Of a DNA stretch of 64,000 bases, positions 13,565 through 24,501 are shown piece by piece. The position numbers and the translations under genes were made by a program. The notes under the pieces were generated by a model. That model ran no database searches, was not told where the DNA came from, and saw only the letters and a list, made by a program, of their open reading frames with translations. Source of the stretch: Pezizomycotina sp. ARF18 (Eukaryota > Ascomycota); NCBI GenBank assembly GCA_002224055.1, contig AZLU01000162.1, positions 31,000 through 94,999 of the forward strand. Reading direction: 5' to 3'. How positions within the stretch are numbered: position 1 is the first letter of the stretch; each line of letters begins with the position of its first letter.

Positions 13565-14132
13565 CACGTTCATATATATTATATATATATTGTGTATTCC
13601 TAGACTGCTATTTAGATCACAGGAACTATGTTTATATTCTAGTCTTGTATTATCATCTTTCGAGAGGCGTATACTTCTAGACTATAATTTCTATTGTCAC
13701 GAAATATAATAATATTACGGCACTGACGAAAGATAAAACACTCGAAACAATTTTTCAGCTGTGATGCACCCACCGATACTCTCGAGTCTCGGCAAAGCAA
13801 GACTACGCGGAACGACAAAACAAAGGGATTCGCTTTGTGAACTCAAACCCCAATTAATTCCCATACCTATCCCCTTTCCTTTTTTGTTAAACCAGGTTTG
13901 TGTCCCACTTCCCTGTCGTTTTTATTTCGTTTTTTTTTTTTTTTCCTCGTCTTTTTCGCTTATTCGCGAACAAGCAAATGCAGCTGATGCCTTTTGCTCT
14001 CTCTCACGTCTTTTTGTCTTTCCTTTCTGCAGCCCATTATTTCGCTTCAATTTGCCTCCAGGGAAACTGTGAACTGCAAGAAGAAATGCTGTCGCCGCTT
14101 TCAAAGCGTGAGAAAGGTGCCGCGGCACCACC

Positions 14133-14158
14133 ATTATTATTATTATTATTATTATTAT
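14133..14158. repeat. (ATT)n microsatellite
   Basis: About eight ATT units. It is one of a family of ATT/AAT arrays between 14.1 and 16.1 kb. Confidence 0.9.
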
Positions 14159-14657
14159 TTTTTGGCCTTGGGCATTTCAAATATGACAAGGACCGCACAG
14201 GTATGGCAATTTACAATGAATGTTAAGGCGTGGCAAGGGGTATTTTTTTTTTCTATATCTCGTGCTTGTCCTATTTTCTTTTTTGCCGTACTGGAAATAC
14301 TCTTTCTTACCTTACCTTACCAATTTGACGTTTTTAGAGTTACCGTACTTCGGCCGTTACGGAAAGAGGCGACCTTTTCTTGTAAGCCTTTTGTTGAACC
14401 AAATCCACTTTAGTCTAGCCCTGACGTTTTTGCACTCCTTAGACAATCTTTGTGCAAATTACCTAGGTAGTCTCTAACATTTTTTTTAAAAGATGGCTAT
14501 TGACTTAGTATTTCTCTTCCCTTGCGAACTAACGTGATCCTGCAGCGGCCTTGTTTCTTCTCTGAAGCGGTTCGTGTCCGTTATCTGTTAGAAGAGCTGT
14601 CCCCGAATCCCTCGAAACACCGAATTGTCTCATCAACGATAGTTCTTTCTTTTTTTC

Positions 14658-14692
14658 AACCCAAAAAAAAAACTTTTTTTTTGGGGGGGGTT
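14658..14692. repeat. Inverted A/T homopolymer hairpin
   Basis: AACCC followed by ten A, one C, nine T, then eight G and TT. The two arms are complementary and could form a near-perfect hairpin with a minimal loop. Confidence 0.7.
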
Positions 14693-14964
14693 AAAGTATA
14701 CCTATATAAGTAACTATATGATAGGTATTAAGGTCTCCCACGCTAAAAACGATATTAAAAAAACAATCGGAGGCTCTCGAAGAAGGAGAGATCTAAGACT
14801 TCTTATCTGAACTGACCCCCCTTTATTATCTCTCTTGAGATCTTCTCGAAGGGTTCGTTCGATTGCAATAAGAAGTCAACTGTACACAGTAAAAAGAAAA
14901 GAAAAAGAATAAGAGGCGACCGCGGTGAGTAATTAACAAAATTAAAATCGATACTGTTACCAGC

Positions 14965-14966
<2 letters not shown>

Positions 14967-15009
<43 letters not shown>
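14967..15009. repeat. T31A12 homopolymer junction
   Basis: Thirty-one T immediately followed by twelve A. Such junctions are self-complementary and disfavour nucleosomes. Nothing coding is nearby. Confidence 0.95.
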
Positions 15010-15010
<1 letters not shown>

Positions 15011-15624
15011 GCTACCTTCCCCGGACTGAAAAAAGTCTGGTAGCGTAGTAGTAACACACGATACCGATTTCTAATATCACAGTCCATAATAATGTACTTA
15101 CACAACTCAATCTATATGTGTTCGTCACTATCAGATACTTATTAGGGCTAAGGGGCATTTGCTGATATTCTAATACCTCTCGCTCCTGCCTGTATCATTC
15201 GGCCGCAGACTATCCAAAACTAATTCTTCCATACCCCCCGTATCTCTTTTCCAAATTTATAAGAAAAATAGTTCCGTTGAGCAGCAGTAATTATACATTC
15301 GATCTACAATCTTGATATCTCACATTCAGCTTCGTGACTTTGTAAGACCGCGATATAAACTACGTTAAGGAGCAAGAAAGCTTCGTTTAGTAAAAGAACT
15401 AGAAATCATCAGTGCTTTAGTCTACCTCGTTTTCTTTTCAGTATTGTGTGTTTCGAGAAAAGAAAAATATAATAATATACTTAAGTATAGAACAGAGAGA
15501 AAAAGAAAAGAAAAAAAAAAAAAAAGAACAAAATTTTGCCTTCACACCAAAACAGCCATGAGGAAGGAAATTTATTTCTGATCAATTTCTTTTTTTCCCT
15601 CATATAGCACCAGCCAGCAGTAAG

Positions 15625-16042
15625 ATAATAATAATAATAATAATTGTTCTTTCTTGGTCCAACCCTTTAGTCTCCTTTTTTTTTTTTTATTTTTTTTATA
15701 TAATAATTAATAGAGCTACTAAAATAATATTTTTTTTCTTTTTTTCCAGCCCAAAATCAATCTATTTATTACCAATCTTCTCCCCCCAACAGTCCACTCC
15801 GACATTTTTGGTCTTCTTTCTATTAAGAAGTATTATTTTATTTATTTTTAATTATTTATCAATAGATATACTTATTTTTTGTATTTTTAATTTTACAGGT
15901 GAATGCTTAAGCATAATAATAATAATAATAATAATAATCAGTAGCAGTGTGGTAAATAATCTATATTATTTTGCCCATCCCCATCCGTCTCTCCCTTTTT
16001 ATTTTCCCATAGAAGTATTGTTATTGTTATTATTATTATTAT
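15625..16042. repeat. Cluster of AAT/ATT microsatellites
   Basis: Three short arrays occur within 420 bases: AAT units at 15625-15644, AAT units near 15915-15939 and TTA units near 16019-16042, with AT-rich DNA between them. Confidence 0.85.
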
Positions 16043-16994
16043 TTTTCTACTCTCTCTCCTTAAGGTTCTACTCTCCCTTTCTATCTTATTTTTTTTACTA
16101 TATATATTAATTATTCCAAAGAACCCCCCCGCAAGGACAAATAAAGAATACTAAACTCGCTTCCGTCCAGAGCACACGAGCCCTTTTCCTTCTTTATTAT
16201 AAAACCACTCATATATATATATTATCATTATATTTAATACTCATCTTCATCTTCATCTTCATCCTCCTCTACTGGTTTTCATTTCATGGTTTCTGGGAAA
16301 CGATAACCTCGACATTGTCTTCGTCTCTCGCCAGGGGTGGAAAGGAACGAGTTTGTTGGATTTTTTTTCTTTGAACCCCCGAATAATATTTTGCCTTGGG
16401 TAGTCGTGGGACGATTTAATTGAACAAAAAAAAAGGAAAAGTAGGCCCTATTTTTTTTTTTTTTTTATAACCCTTTAAGAGTATTTGACAACCCTCAAGA
16501 ACAACAGCCACCTAAGGGAGGAGAAGGCATGGAAAGGACTATTTTCTGGCTGTGTTCTACTTCATGCGACGGATATCACAGTTCTTCCAACAAGTGCCTA
16601 TTTTTCCCGGTCGGTGGTGCTCAGTTGAGTCTTAAAATAGCATTGAAAAAAAAAAAGAAAAAAAAAAGAGGAAGACTGGAGTTTATTACTTTTAACGTTT
16701 ATAAAACTTCTCGGTGAAGAGGGAGGAGTCTAAAATTACAAAACGTCACCGTTCGCCGAATCTTCGTCAGATGGTTGTTTTCTCATGTCATGACTAACGC
16801 ACTATATCTTTCTCCTAGGAGCATCGTTTAACTTGATACGATTGTTCTTAGTGGAACCTCACGACAAAATAATATTTTCTCAGAGATACCTCACTATTGC
16901 ATCCCTTCTTTCCCTTTTTATTCTTCTCGTTCCTTTTCCGTATTTTATCCTCCTATACATCTACAAATCGCTGGAAGCCTAGGTAGCTCCTACG

Positions 16995-18812
16995 ATGCGT
17001 GAAGTAAATTTCAGTATCCCAAATGTCAACAAAGCATCGGTGGGTATAACTACTGCCTATACGACCGAAGAGCCCTCGATTGTACATCCACGCTCCCTCT
17101 CATCAACTCTCTCAACCACCTCGCATACCTCACAACCTCTTCGGCCCGTATCCGGGATATTCTGACGGTGGATGGAGGAGTGGAAAGGCTGGTGTGCATT
17201 CTGAAAGATGGCAGGAGCCGGGACCTGATGAACATGTGGAAGTGGAACCTTGCATTCCAATGCGTGTAAACATAGGAGTTCGAGGTTCAGAGAACGTACG
17301 GACGAGAGTTGTCGAGGCGGACATGGTCCCAGTCATTGCTACGATACTCGACAACTATATACAAGTCTTTGAACGGCAAAAGACGAAGACTGATCCTGCT
17401 GCAAAACGGGGTGGAATGGCACCTTGCCTGCCACCCGTCTCCGGGAACCGAGACCTTCCGCCATGAACGCCTTTGACAGGCCCGAGAGGCCGACAGGGTT
17501 TACCAGTCACTCCGTCAGGCGTCAGCCTCCGCCCCCTTCCATTGAGATACCCGTTCCGTTCCCGAGCGCCATTCCTCAGGACCAAGCGAGTTCAGTATCG
17601 GACACTACTCCTACACCGACCGCCAGTCGACCTTCCTCTGCCAGACCGCAGTACTCTCACCACCGGAGTAACTCTGATGTTCGCTTTCAGAGTAACGCTC
17701 AGCTTGCGTTATCGCTCGGTGGCGGCAACACTGGCGGGCGAAACCAGCAAGGGTTGGACTCCATTGAGCTTCGGCTTCCGACCAGTTAGGGACGCCGATC
17801 GGCTACCGTCTATGCTTGGTGGACCTTCGCAGCCTGAATCTCCTACTACTCCTAACCCGACCTCATCTCAAACCAACATCGCCGCACTGACCACGATCCG
17901 TGTTCCGAGACGCCAAACGAGACCTGCCATTCACCATCGCAGATCCCTTTCCAACGAGTCCGAAGATGCGAATGCCGATGAAGTTTCATCGAATACTTCT
18001 GGTGGTGGTGACAGTAATAGCGCGGAGCCCATTGTAGATTTGCAGCCCGGCGTTATAAGCATAAGGAGCGGCGAGGGAATACTAGACTCCGAGGAGAGTC
18101 AGGTGACTCTGGAGAGTACGCATGGAGCGGACAACCAGGAGACTGAAACCTTCAATATCACGCATCGGTCTCCGATCGACGGAAGCCTTCTCAACCCTGC
18201 AGGCGGTGCTGCGGATCCCGTCGTTGGTTCTCACCTGTCCCCGCCGCGGCTGCCAATGTTCCACCGGTCATCCCGCCGCCGAATTATCTCGATACTTCCT
18301 CGACTCACCTCTCACCAAGTGGTCCTCCCTTCGATGCCTAGAGAGGATGATGTCCTGATGTCGCTCCAATTACTCGCCTATGTTTCAAAGTACACCAATC
18401 TGAGGACCTATTTCCAAAAATCGCACCTTGTCCCGAATCTGTCGATCAATTCTGAAATTCATCTTCTGGACGAAATGGAGGACGTTCCACTTCGCCAAAC
18501 GCCTGTGGAGCCAATTGAGAGTACTTGGTGCCTGACGACTTCAACATCTTTCCTTTAGTGGAAAAATTCACCGTCAGACACCACCCTCCGGATATGCAAT
18601 ACTGGGCTGGTGTCGTCATGAGGAATCTTGCAGGAAGGATGATTCGAAAGGCGGCATACGTCAATGCGCATACTTTCAATGTGGGAAGTGGGAGGAATAC
18701 ACTAGGCAATTCGCAAATGCAGGCGCTGCAGGAGAACGAAATACTGCAGCAAGAGTGCCAGAAGAGCGCTTGGGTATATCACAGACATTGGTGTGTGGCG
18801 GCTCAGACATGA
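16995..18812 (+). CDS. samB: samB-type MYND zinc-finger protein (frames broken)
   Basis: Fungal cell-polarity and morphogenesis regulator related to Aspergillus samB. The start MREVNFSIPNVNKASVG at 16995 is diagnostic. A conserved N-terminal helical region continues with NIGVRGSENVRTRVVEADMV, then a long Ser/Pro/Thr-rich linker at 17.4-18.3 kb. A second conserved block (PLVEKFTVRHHPPDMQYWAG, about 18.55-18.61 kb) leads into a C-terminal MYND finger at 18.66-18.80 kb. All the MYND cysteines and the closing H-x-x-x-C are present, but only if the frame moves twice inside the finger, each time by one missing base. Two further single-base losses occur near 17055 (the -ITTA/YDRRALDC junction) and 17265 (at FQCV, where an in-frame TAA results). 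The intact order of conserved blocks argues for sequence error rather than a dead gene. Confidence 0.85.
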
Positions 18813-20893
18813 AAAAGATTAACCGTCACGTCGCTTAATCCGTTCACTCTCTCCCCTTTCATTGGTCTCTCTTAACTCTCTTCACATATCCTCATCCGTA
18901 ACCTCATTGACCCCACCTTCTACTCCTGTACTCCCATTTGTTTTGCTCTCCTATCTCCAAAGACTTTTTACGTTTTCTGTTTCTTTGCGTGAACTACCCA
19001 TTTCTTTTTCCCCCTCGTTTCAATTTTCATTGTCTATACATGATACCAAAATCTTGATGTTCGCCCTGTATCTTATCTATTTCCTTTTGCCCGATACATA
19101 TATATACAAACATCAATATCTCATTTCTCCCTTTTTTTTTTTTTTTCATTACTGTTTGGCCTATTCTTTTTTCTTTGTAGTTGGTGTTCAATGTTGATTT
19201 TCGGGAGCTTTTGATTCTCTTTTTTGTTTTGTTCTCCATCCACCGGGTTCAAAAACTTGTTTTTGACGTTGCAGACGGTGCTGCTGTTCATACCAACATT
19301 ATTGACACAATGATAAGAAGACAATATTTATTATTATTTCTTCCCCTACAGAAGGGGGAAAAAGGGCAAATGGGTAGGATGCTTTATGCCCTTCTGCTTA
19401 CCGATCGGTGTACATTTTATCTCTTCATTTGGTGTTTCTTTCTCTCTTTTTTCTTATTTCTCCTTTTTTACAAAAAACCCTTTCTTCTCACTGGTTTTGG
19501 GGTTTCACTTCAACATTTATATCTTGCTACGGTTTCATTCAGTTTTCTTTTTTTCGATTCTTGGTTTGATATCTTCTTTCCATATAATTCTTCATTTATC
19601 TTCATGCAAGCGACATTTTGTCTTTTTCAACCTTAGCCTAAAAAGGGATGCCTTTGGGGTTTCGTGTTCTACCAAAATACTTATTTTCGAATATATCTAT
19701 TATATATGTCCTGTCTACAAATACTACTACCATTACCACCATGAAATTACCGAGTTTCTACTCTCTTCCTTCATGACTGCTGTTGATTTCGTGTGCCGTT
19801 TTGATGCAAAATGCTTTTCTCGCTCGTGGGTGTCTTTAGGAAACCTTCTTTTGGCCTTTTTCTTTTTTTATAATTGATTTGATATCATTCATCTTTGCGA
19901 AACAATAATATCCCATTCTATATATAATGACCGGGCGGATGTGCTGCTTATCTCTCTTACAATTAATCTTTCATTCTATATATAAGTATTCAAGTTTCAA
20001 GCTCTCTTTTTTCTTCGTCAATTGCAAAAAATCAATTAATTCGGATATCAAAAAAAAATTTTTTTTTTCGTAGATTGACTTTTGATATACAGAAATATCA
20101 AGTGGTCAGCTTAATTGATACTATAGGGTGGATATCTATGATATCCTTCATGAAGACGATGCTAATACAGGATATTGAATCCTCCGCGTAACCCGCAGTT
20201 TACTACTCACTCGTCCTGCAGGCCACTTCATCCAAAGAAACATGCCATCTATATCCACTTAGCCAACAACTAACATTGCTTGCAGTAATTAACAATTGCA
20301 CATTGGCAGTGCTAGAATATCAAAATCGATAATATCTATCATTCAGCCATTCCTTCTCTCTCTCTCTCTTGATATTTATATCCCTATAAGGGTTCCAATC
20401 AAAAGTTTACACGACTCAAGCGCAAGGACTACCATATTACATGGTTGATAGTAGAGAAACAAAAAATAAAAACAAATAAAGTAAAAAGTTTGATGCAGAG
20501 CGGTGGTCCATTAATCCAAGTGAATTGTGTTATAGAAAAGAAGTAGGCAGGTAATTGCTATTTTCCTCTTCAAGCTTAATTTTTTGTGTGGTCTTTTGCT
20601 GAGTCATTCATTAATAACAATTTTTAATTGGCCGGACCTTTTGCTATTTCTTCTATTTTTATTTTTTTTATTTTTTGGGTTGCCCTTTATTATTATTTTT
20701 GAATTTCTAACCGAGAAATTGCGACGAAGGTATACTTTTTCCAACCACCATCTACTCATTCCCCATCGCAGAAAGGGGAATTCAGTTCAATTCAACGTCC
20801 CCTGCGGCTAAAGATCAAGCACCCTCATCGTCATCATCGCCATCGCCATCGCCACTGACATCACCTCTAGCATCAAGGAAAACGTTCCCAGCC
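18813..20893. other. Non-coding interval
   Basis: T-rich 3' flank of the MYND gene, then AT-rich DNA with repeated GATATC-like words around 20.04-20.40 kb, an A/T homopolymer junction near 20050, and the probable promoter of the TFIIE beta gene. The open frames seen are low-complexity Phe/Leu/Ser strings. Confidence 0.55.
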
Positions 20894-21808
20894 ATGTCTT
20901 CATCCTTTAAATCCGCCGTCAAGGCGCAATCCTCCTTGCAGGCCCGCCGAGCCGTCGCATCCCCGACCCTTCCCCCGTCTCCACCCCTGGAGGAGGGGGA
21001 GTATCGACGCCGTCCGCCATTGGCAACGGCACCACCGGCAGCAAGAAGAAACGCCCCGCAAAGTCCAACGTCGTCTACTCCCAGCCAGCCGACACCGGCA
21101 TGGGCCAGTACATAATGACGCAGGTCCACTTCGTCGTCCAGCACCTGCGGGAGAAGGAAATACCCTTGGCGGCCGCGCAGATCGCCGACTACCTCAACCG
21201 GCCCCTGGACTCGACGATGGCGCACGTGCTGAAGAACAACGACAGGGTGATCTTCGACCCGCGGACGCAGACGTACGCATTCAAGCCGATACACACATCA
21301 GAGCAGCCAGCAGCTGCTGCAACACCTGCAGGCGCGGACGACGGCGCAGGATTGAGCGTTAAGGAGCTCAAGGACGGCTGGGCGGCGCTTTGATGCGATC
21401 GACGAGCTGGAGGCCAGCAAGGATATCCTGGTTACGAGGACGAAGAAGGACAGCCAGCGAGGATGGTGTGGATGAACGACAAGACGCTGAACGTCGAGAT
21501 TGATCAAGGTATGGGCCTCACACAAGTACTTTTTTTTACTTAATTTTTAATTGCATAAGCAGTTGGTTAATACGGGAGCTCTATTCATTTCTATTTTTGT
21601 AGAATTCAAGGATATCTGGAATAAAGTCGTCCTCCCTTCGCCGCTGAATTACCCGGTGAGCTCGAGAAGGCACGTCTGAAGCCCACGAGTGTCGACCCGG
21701 CTACTATCAGAAGGCCATGCAGCCCGTTACCAATCGCAGCAGAAGAAACCCCGCCGCGGTCGCATAACAAACACCCATTTGGCCGGCGTTCTCAAAGACT
21801 ACGCTTAG
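20894..21808 (+). CDS. TFA2: Transcription initiation factor TFIIE subunit beta (frames broken)
   Basis: Subunit of general factor TFIIE, which recruits and regulates TFIIH at RNA polymerase II promoters in the nucleus. The protein starts MSSSFKSAVKAQ at 20894. A basic Lys/Pro stretch leads to VVYSQPADTGMGQYIMTQV (about 21.07-21.12 kb) and a winged-helix domain (LNRPLDSTMAHVLKNNDRV). Next comes LSVKELKDGW, then an acidic/basic helix reading DAIDELEASKDILVTRT. One intron, 21509-21602, interrupts a Glu codon. The last exon ends with the family's usual RITNTHLAGVLKDYA. Frame slips occur near 20.95 kb and at 21.39 kb (where a false TGA follows AAL), plus one or more near 21.46 kb. Length and order fit fungal Tfa2. 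Confidence 0.85.
21509..21602 (+). other. Intron in TFIIE beta gene
   Basis: GTATGG donor and TTTTGTAG acceptor. Removal joins G to AA and keeps the Glu of the conserved DQEF segment. Confidence 0.8.
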
Positions 21809-22422
21809 TAAATAGTTTTTCGAGAAAGCAAATATTATTCTGCTTTACGCGGTTGGAAGAAACGGCACACGCAAAACATAAAAGTTTATAGCCAATTTCA
21901 ATGCCGCCGCGGCAAATATCGGAACTTATTAATCTTAATACTATTCTTTTTTTTTGTATCGTCCTTGTTCTCTAGCAGTAACAGATATCAGATTGGTCTT
22001 TGTTTTTTTCTATTGGGTTTCGTCCTTTCATACACTCGGCGTTTCAAAATCGTTTCAAATTCAGCATATTCTTTATTTTTTTTTTTTTTTTTTGGGTTTT
22101 TATATCATTTCTCTTCATGATAAAAGACGTTCCATCTATAAAGGAACAAAGACTGTATACTACCTCGTTTTCCTTTAGAAACCCCGCATCTAATTTGGCG
22201 CAAAGAATATTTTTGTCTTTCATCTTTCGGTTCAGTACGAATGAGTGAGATGAGATCCTCGACAAGGGTTCATTGAACATGTGTGTATGGGGTATTCCTT
22301 TAAGAAAGGAACTTCGCACAAAGATGAGATGAGACTCTCAACCTTGTGCGTACACTCTTCTTTCGAGATACCATCCTCATAGAGCACTTTCCGAGGTATT
22401 GTATCTCAATGAATTGCTCTCA

Positions 22423-22519
22423 GGTCAGGTGGCCGAGGGTCCAAGGCGTCAGACCTAGGTTTTATGATCAATCTGATGGATGTAAAAAGTCCTCGCGAGT
22501 TCGAATCTCGTCCTGATCA
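22423..22519 (+). tRNA. tRNA-Leu-like gene 1 (anticodon possibly UAG)
   Basis: Class II tRNA fold: acceptor GGTCAGG pairs with CCTGATC (one G-T pair) and is followed by A73. The D arm is GCC/GGC, the anticodon stem TCAGA/TCTGA, and there is a long variable arm. The T arm is GCGAG/CTCGT with loop TTCGAAT. The anticodon loop is 18 bases, implying an 11-base intron. A73 and the long variable arm point to Leu. If the loop is read normally the anticodon is TAG, but position 33 would be C instead of the universal T, and the A box is poor. A T-run follows at about 22525, as expected for RNA polymerase III termination. It may be a pseudogene or carry sequence errors. Confidence 0.6.
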
Positions 22520-22648
22520 ATAAATTTTTTTTTGCGCAGAGTTTTGAACTTTGTACAGGATGACAATACTCAAGCTTGTACATACACATTCTTTCAAATC
22601 CCTATCTTCATAGGGCAGTTTGTATGGGAATGTATTTCAATAGCTTTA

Positions 22649-22742
22649 GATCAGGTGGCCGAGCGGTTCGAGGCATTAGATCGGGGTCGTTACGAGGAGT
22701 CTAATGGATCAATCCTCGCGAGTTCGAATCTCGCCCTGATCA
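22649..22742 (+). tRNA. tRNA-Leu-like gene 2 (anticodon not readable)
   Basis: Same class II fold with a perfect acceptor stem, GATCAGG/CCTGATC plus A73. There is a good A box (TGGCCGAGCGG), anticodon stem TTAGA/TCTAA, a variable arm pairing GGAT/ATCC, and T arm GCGAG/CTCGC. The anticodon loop plus intron is 19 bases and begins TCGGGG, which gives no Leu or Ser anticodon: the literal reading would be GGG, a Pro anticodon on a Leu body. A long T run near 22758 can serve as terminator. It is either a decayed copy of gene 1 or a tRNA with errors in the loop. Confidence 0.55.
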
Positions 22743-23349
22743 ATATCAAAAGTTTTCTTTCTTTTTTTTTTTTTTTTTTGGCCCTTGTCTTAGTTTTCAT
22801 CAAGGCATCATGATGGACTGTCCCTCGGTACTCACGAGAATATACCTTAGTTCACTACTTCCTAGGCTATATGGAATTGGAAGGCTTTGGCTGTATTACT
22901 TAGTACCCCAAGAAAAGTGCTTTGAAAAATTCAAAGTACATGATGTTTTTTCATTAAGAAACTGATCAAAAGGACAATAATAAACAAATTGACCCAACAT
23001 CCGACTAACTTTCCATTGAATCCCTCATTACCATTATTACTATTACCATATCGCTGACAATTGAACACCTTGAACGCCTTCATTCTCTTTTTTGTTGCAA
23101 AATAAACACATGTGCACATCGCGGGCAAATTAATGATACAATATAGTATATAGCTGCTTTCGATAAGGTAGCATGCTCAATCGTGTGCAATTAATCGTGC
23201 GGAGGTGAAGGCGAGTTTGCGTGAATATCCGGCAGCCAAATGCCTATTACGATTAGTAATTAGCAAAAATGTATTGTATGGTACAAATGAAAAGGGAGAT
23301 ATGACATACAACTTCTTTGTGCGCGGATGCGCAGATGTGATGGCGGGGG

Positions 23350-24501
23350 TTAACGCCATAACAGACGCAGGCGTTTTGGACTATCGAGCTCGTGGAACGG
23401 CTTGACGGTTCTATCCTTGGGGATCATTTTCGGGTAGATATCCCACATTGCGAGCGACTTTCTCCTTGACCTAATACGTACAAATTTAATTAATTATAAA
23501 ACCCTCTAGGATGTAGATCATGTAACACAAGATGCGCACTTACCACCCATGATATACCTCGCATCCGGGGTAAAGCAAACGTCACCGCCTACGGACTTCG
23601 GCCCGCCGTTGCCGTCCCTACCGACCGGCGTAGGTCCCGTCCTCTGGAGGCGGACATCATGTCGCCCGAGTAGGCATCCATGATGTAATGCGCGTTGCCC
23701 TAGTACCGATGAGGAGGCACTTGCCGTCGTTGCTGAACTCCAGCTTCGTCCACTCTGGCATGCGTGCGGGATACGAGAACGCGCTAAGGTAACCCTCGTC
23801 CATCAACGGGAAACTGGCGAATGGTTCGCGTCGAAGGCGCGGACGTCGTAAAGAAATACGTGGGAGTGGTGGTGGCTGGCAACGGCGAAGATGACTCCGC
23901 TGGGGTCAAACGCGGCGTGGCTGATGGACGGGATGTTGAGGCAGCCGTGCGCGTTCTGCGAGCGGAGGTCCCAGAGGCGGACGGTGTCGTCGAGGGAGGC
24001 GGAGAGGAAGGTGTCGGAGACTGGGGAGATTTCCAGGGAGACGACGGGCCCTTTATGGCCGCGGAAGTACCGGATGTAGCTGTTGTCGTGGAGGGAGAGA
24101 TAGCGGATAGTATCTGCAGAAAAAAAATTTTTTTTTTTTTTTTTGGTTTAGATAGTTCATGAATATGTCCATGTCGTTATATAGCCTCTAAATTATTTGC
24201 TTGTAGGCGCCGGTGCTTACCATCTATCATTGTGCTCGCGTAGATACATTGCGACGGACTGTGGGTGAATCTAGCCAGGTGAACGCCGTATTTCTTGCTA
24301 TAAAGCTGTTTGAGTGCTTCCCCAGCTTGCAGTCGTACAGCTGGAGGGTATTGTCGTCGCAGGCGGCGAGGAGCCACTCTCCAGTGTCGTCAAAGTCGAG
24401 CGATGTTATTAGGGATCCCATTTCGTTGTTTTGCATGCTTTTAGAGGGCGGTATGTCGGCAGGAGCTCAGAGAGCTTCTTAGGCCCGGGAGGTGCAGGCA
24501 T
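23350..24501 (-). CDS. SWD2: COMPASS/CPF WD40 subunit Swd2 (frames broken)
   Basis: WD40 beta-propeller that acts in the COMPASS histone H3K4 methyltransferase and in the cleavage/polyadenylation factor. The start at 24501 reads MPAPPGPKKLSELLPTYRP; one missing base then precedes MQNNEMGSLITSLDFDDTGE. Propeller blades continue with LARFTHSPSQCIYASTMID, an intron (about 24.12-24.22 kb, acceptor CTGCAG after a long A/T homopolymer), then IRYLSLHDN, GHKGPVVSLEISPVSDTFLS and SLDDTVRLWDLRSQNAHG. The C-terminal part reads VWDIYPKM and ends FHELDSPKRLRLLWR with TAA at 23350-23352. A short intron lies near 23.47-23.54 kb. The whole family length is represented, and only frame slips interrupt it. Confidence 0.88.

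Larger units (their letters stand above)
10420..16994. other. Gene-poor interval with homopolymers and microsatellites
   Basis: Apart from one possible exon near 11.6 kb I find no conserved coding sequence. The DNA is strongly pyrimidine-rich on the plus strand from about 13.7 kb to 16.5 kb and has repeated ATT/AAT microsatellites. The last kilobase before 16995 probably contains the promoter and 5' UTR of the MYND gene. Confidence 0.5.
22330..22742 (+). repeat. Tandem duplication carrying the two tRNA-like genes
   Basis: About 90 bases upstream of each tRNA-like gene are also related: CTCAA..CTTGT..TACAC..TCTTTC..ATC.TCATAG..GCA.TTT..TGTAT.TCAAT occurs in both copies. The duplicated unit is therefore roughly 190-220 bases, with divergence concentrated outside the tRNA stems. 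Confidence 0.65.

Noticed and set aside
13761-14413. Several long plus-strand frames
   Set aside because: They are Phe/Leu/Ser/Tyr strings from pyrimidine-rich DNA and ATT repeats, overlapping in different frames.
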